Shown: positions 21,866-21,888 of the stretch, in pieces | How the letters are laid out: every line of letters begins with the position of its first letter | Position numbering within the stretch: position 1 is the first letter of the stretch | Assembly (NCBI GenBank): GCA_002454045.1 | Contig: DKID01000010.1 | Location: 1-21,888, forward strand | Source: Nitrospina sp. UBA6727 | Lineage (GTDB): Bacteria > Nitrospinota > Nitrospinia > Nitrospinales > VA-1 | Direction: 5' to 3' | DNA: 21,888 nt | Position numbers and translations under genes: made by a program | The notes under the pieces: generated by a model | Seen by the model: the letters and a program-made list of their open reading frames with translations, nothing else | Databases searched by the model: none | Told to the model about the DNA's origin: nothing

Positions 21866-21888
21866 CGGGGCGTGGCGCAGCCTGGCTA
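21866..21888 (+). tRNA. 5' part of a probable tRNA-Pro, cut by the window end
   Basis: The last 23 bases read CGGGGCGTGGCGCAGCCTGG plus CTA. This is the standard 5' half of a bacterial proline tRNA: acceptor CGGGGCG, TG, and a D-arm starting GCGCAGCCTGG. The C at position 1 is characteristic of tRNA-Pro. The anticodon lies outside the window. Confidence 0.82.

Overview
The window is gene-dense chromosomal DNA from a Gram-negative bacterium. Evidence for an outer membrane is an LptG-type permease, an SspB-type ClpXP adaptor ending in a ClpX-binding tail, and exported c-type cytochromes. The set (LepA/LepB, split glycine decarboxylase GcvPA, DUF1015, several redox proteins) would fit a deltaproteobacterial or Nitrospinota-like lineage. 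That placement is inference from gene types only. Nothing here looks like phage, plasmid or insertion sequence.

Layout. (1) 1-394: 3' end of an ABC-transporter substrate-binding protein. (2) 515-4847, minus strand: a nucleotidyltransferase, then a tight lepA-lepB-HAD phosphatase operon. (3) 4958-7870, plus strand: gcvT-gcvH-gcvPA of the glycine cleavage system, without gcvPB. (4) 7876-8412, minus: a TPR protein. (5) 8559-11569, plus: a small unknown protein, a Rieske-like protein whose His ligand positions are Cys, a sigma54-activator-like AAA+ regulator with a degenerate GAFTGA loop and no sensor domain, then two c-type cytochromes. This is the least ordinary part of the window. (6) 11662-13559, plus: DUF1015 protein and the ribosome-assembly GTPase EngB, overlapping by ATGA. 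(7) 13564-13890, minus: thioredoxin-like [2Fe-2S] ferredoxin. (8) 13967-17164, plus: an AmgK-like sugar kinase overlapping lptG, then a Ppx/GppA phosphatase. (9) 17233-19032: acetolactate synthase large subunit. (10) 19158-20081, minus: exported metallo-beta-lactamase-fold hydrolase. (11) 20248-20703: SspB. (12) 20813-21888: tRNA-His, tRNA-Arg, a Spy/CpxP-like exported protein with LTxxQ motifs, and the first 23 bases of a probable tRNA-Pro.

A second theme is a family of GC-rich, low-complexity stretches built from GTCACCG / CGGTGACG-like units. They lie in convergent gaps and at gene 3' ends. They supply or abut TGA stop codons (HAD, cytochrome, ppx, MBL), add a Gly/Asp tail to Ppx, and sit inside the first haem domain of the dihaem cytochrome, where the expected Met ligand is not visible.

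Functionally the window mixes housekeeping (translation factor, signal peptidase, glycine cleavage, branched-chain amino acids, LPS export, tRNAs) with one small redox/regulatory cluster that deserves a comparative look. No gene-free stretch exceeds 300 bases. The longest is about 180 bases (20890-21072).
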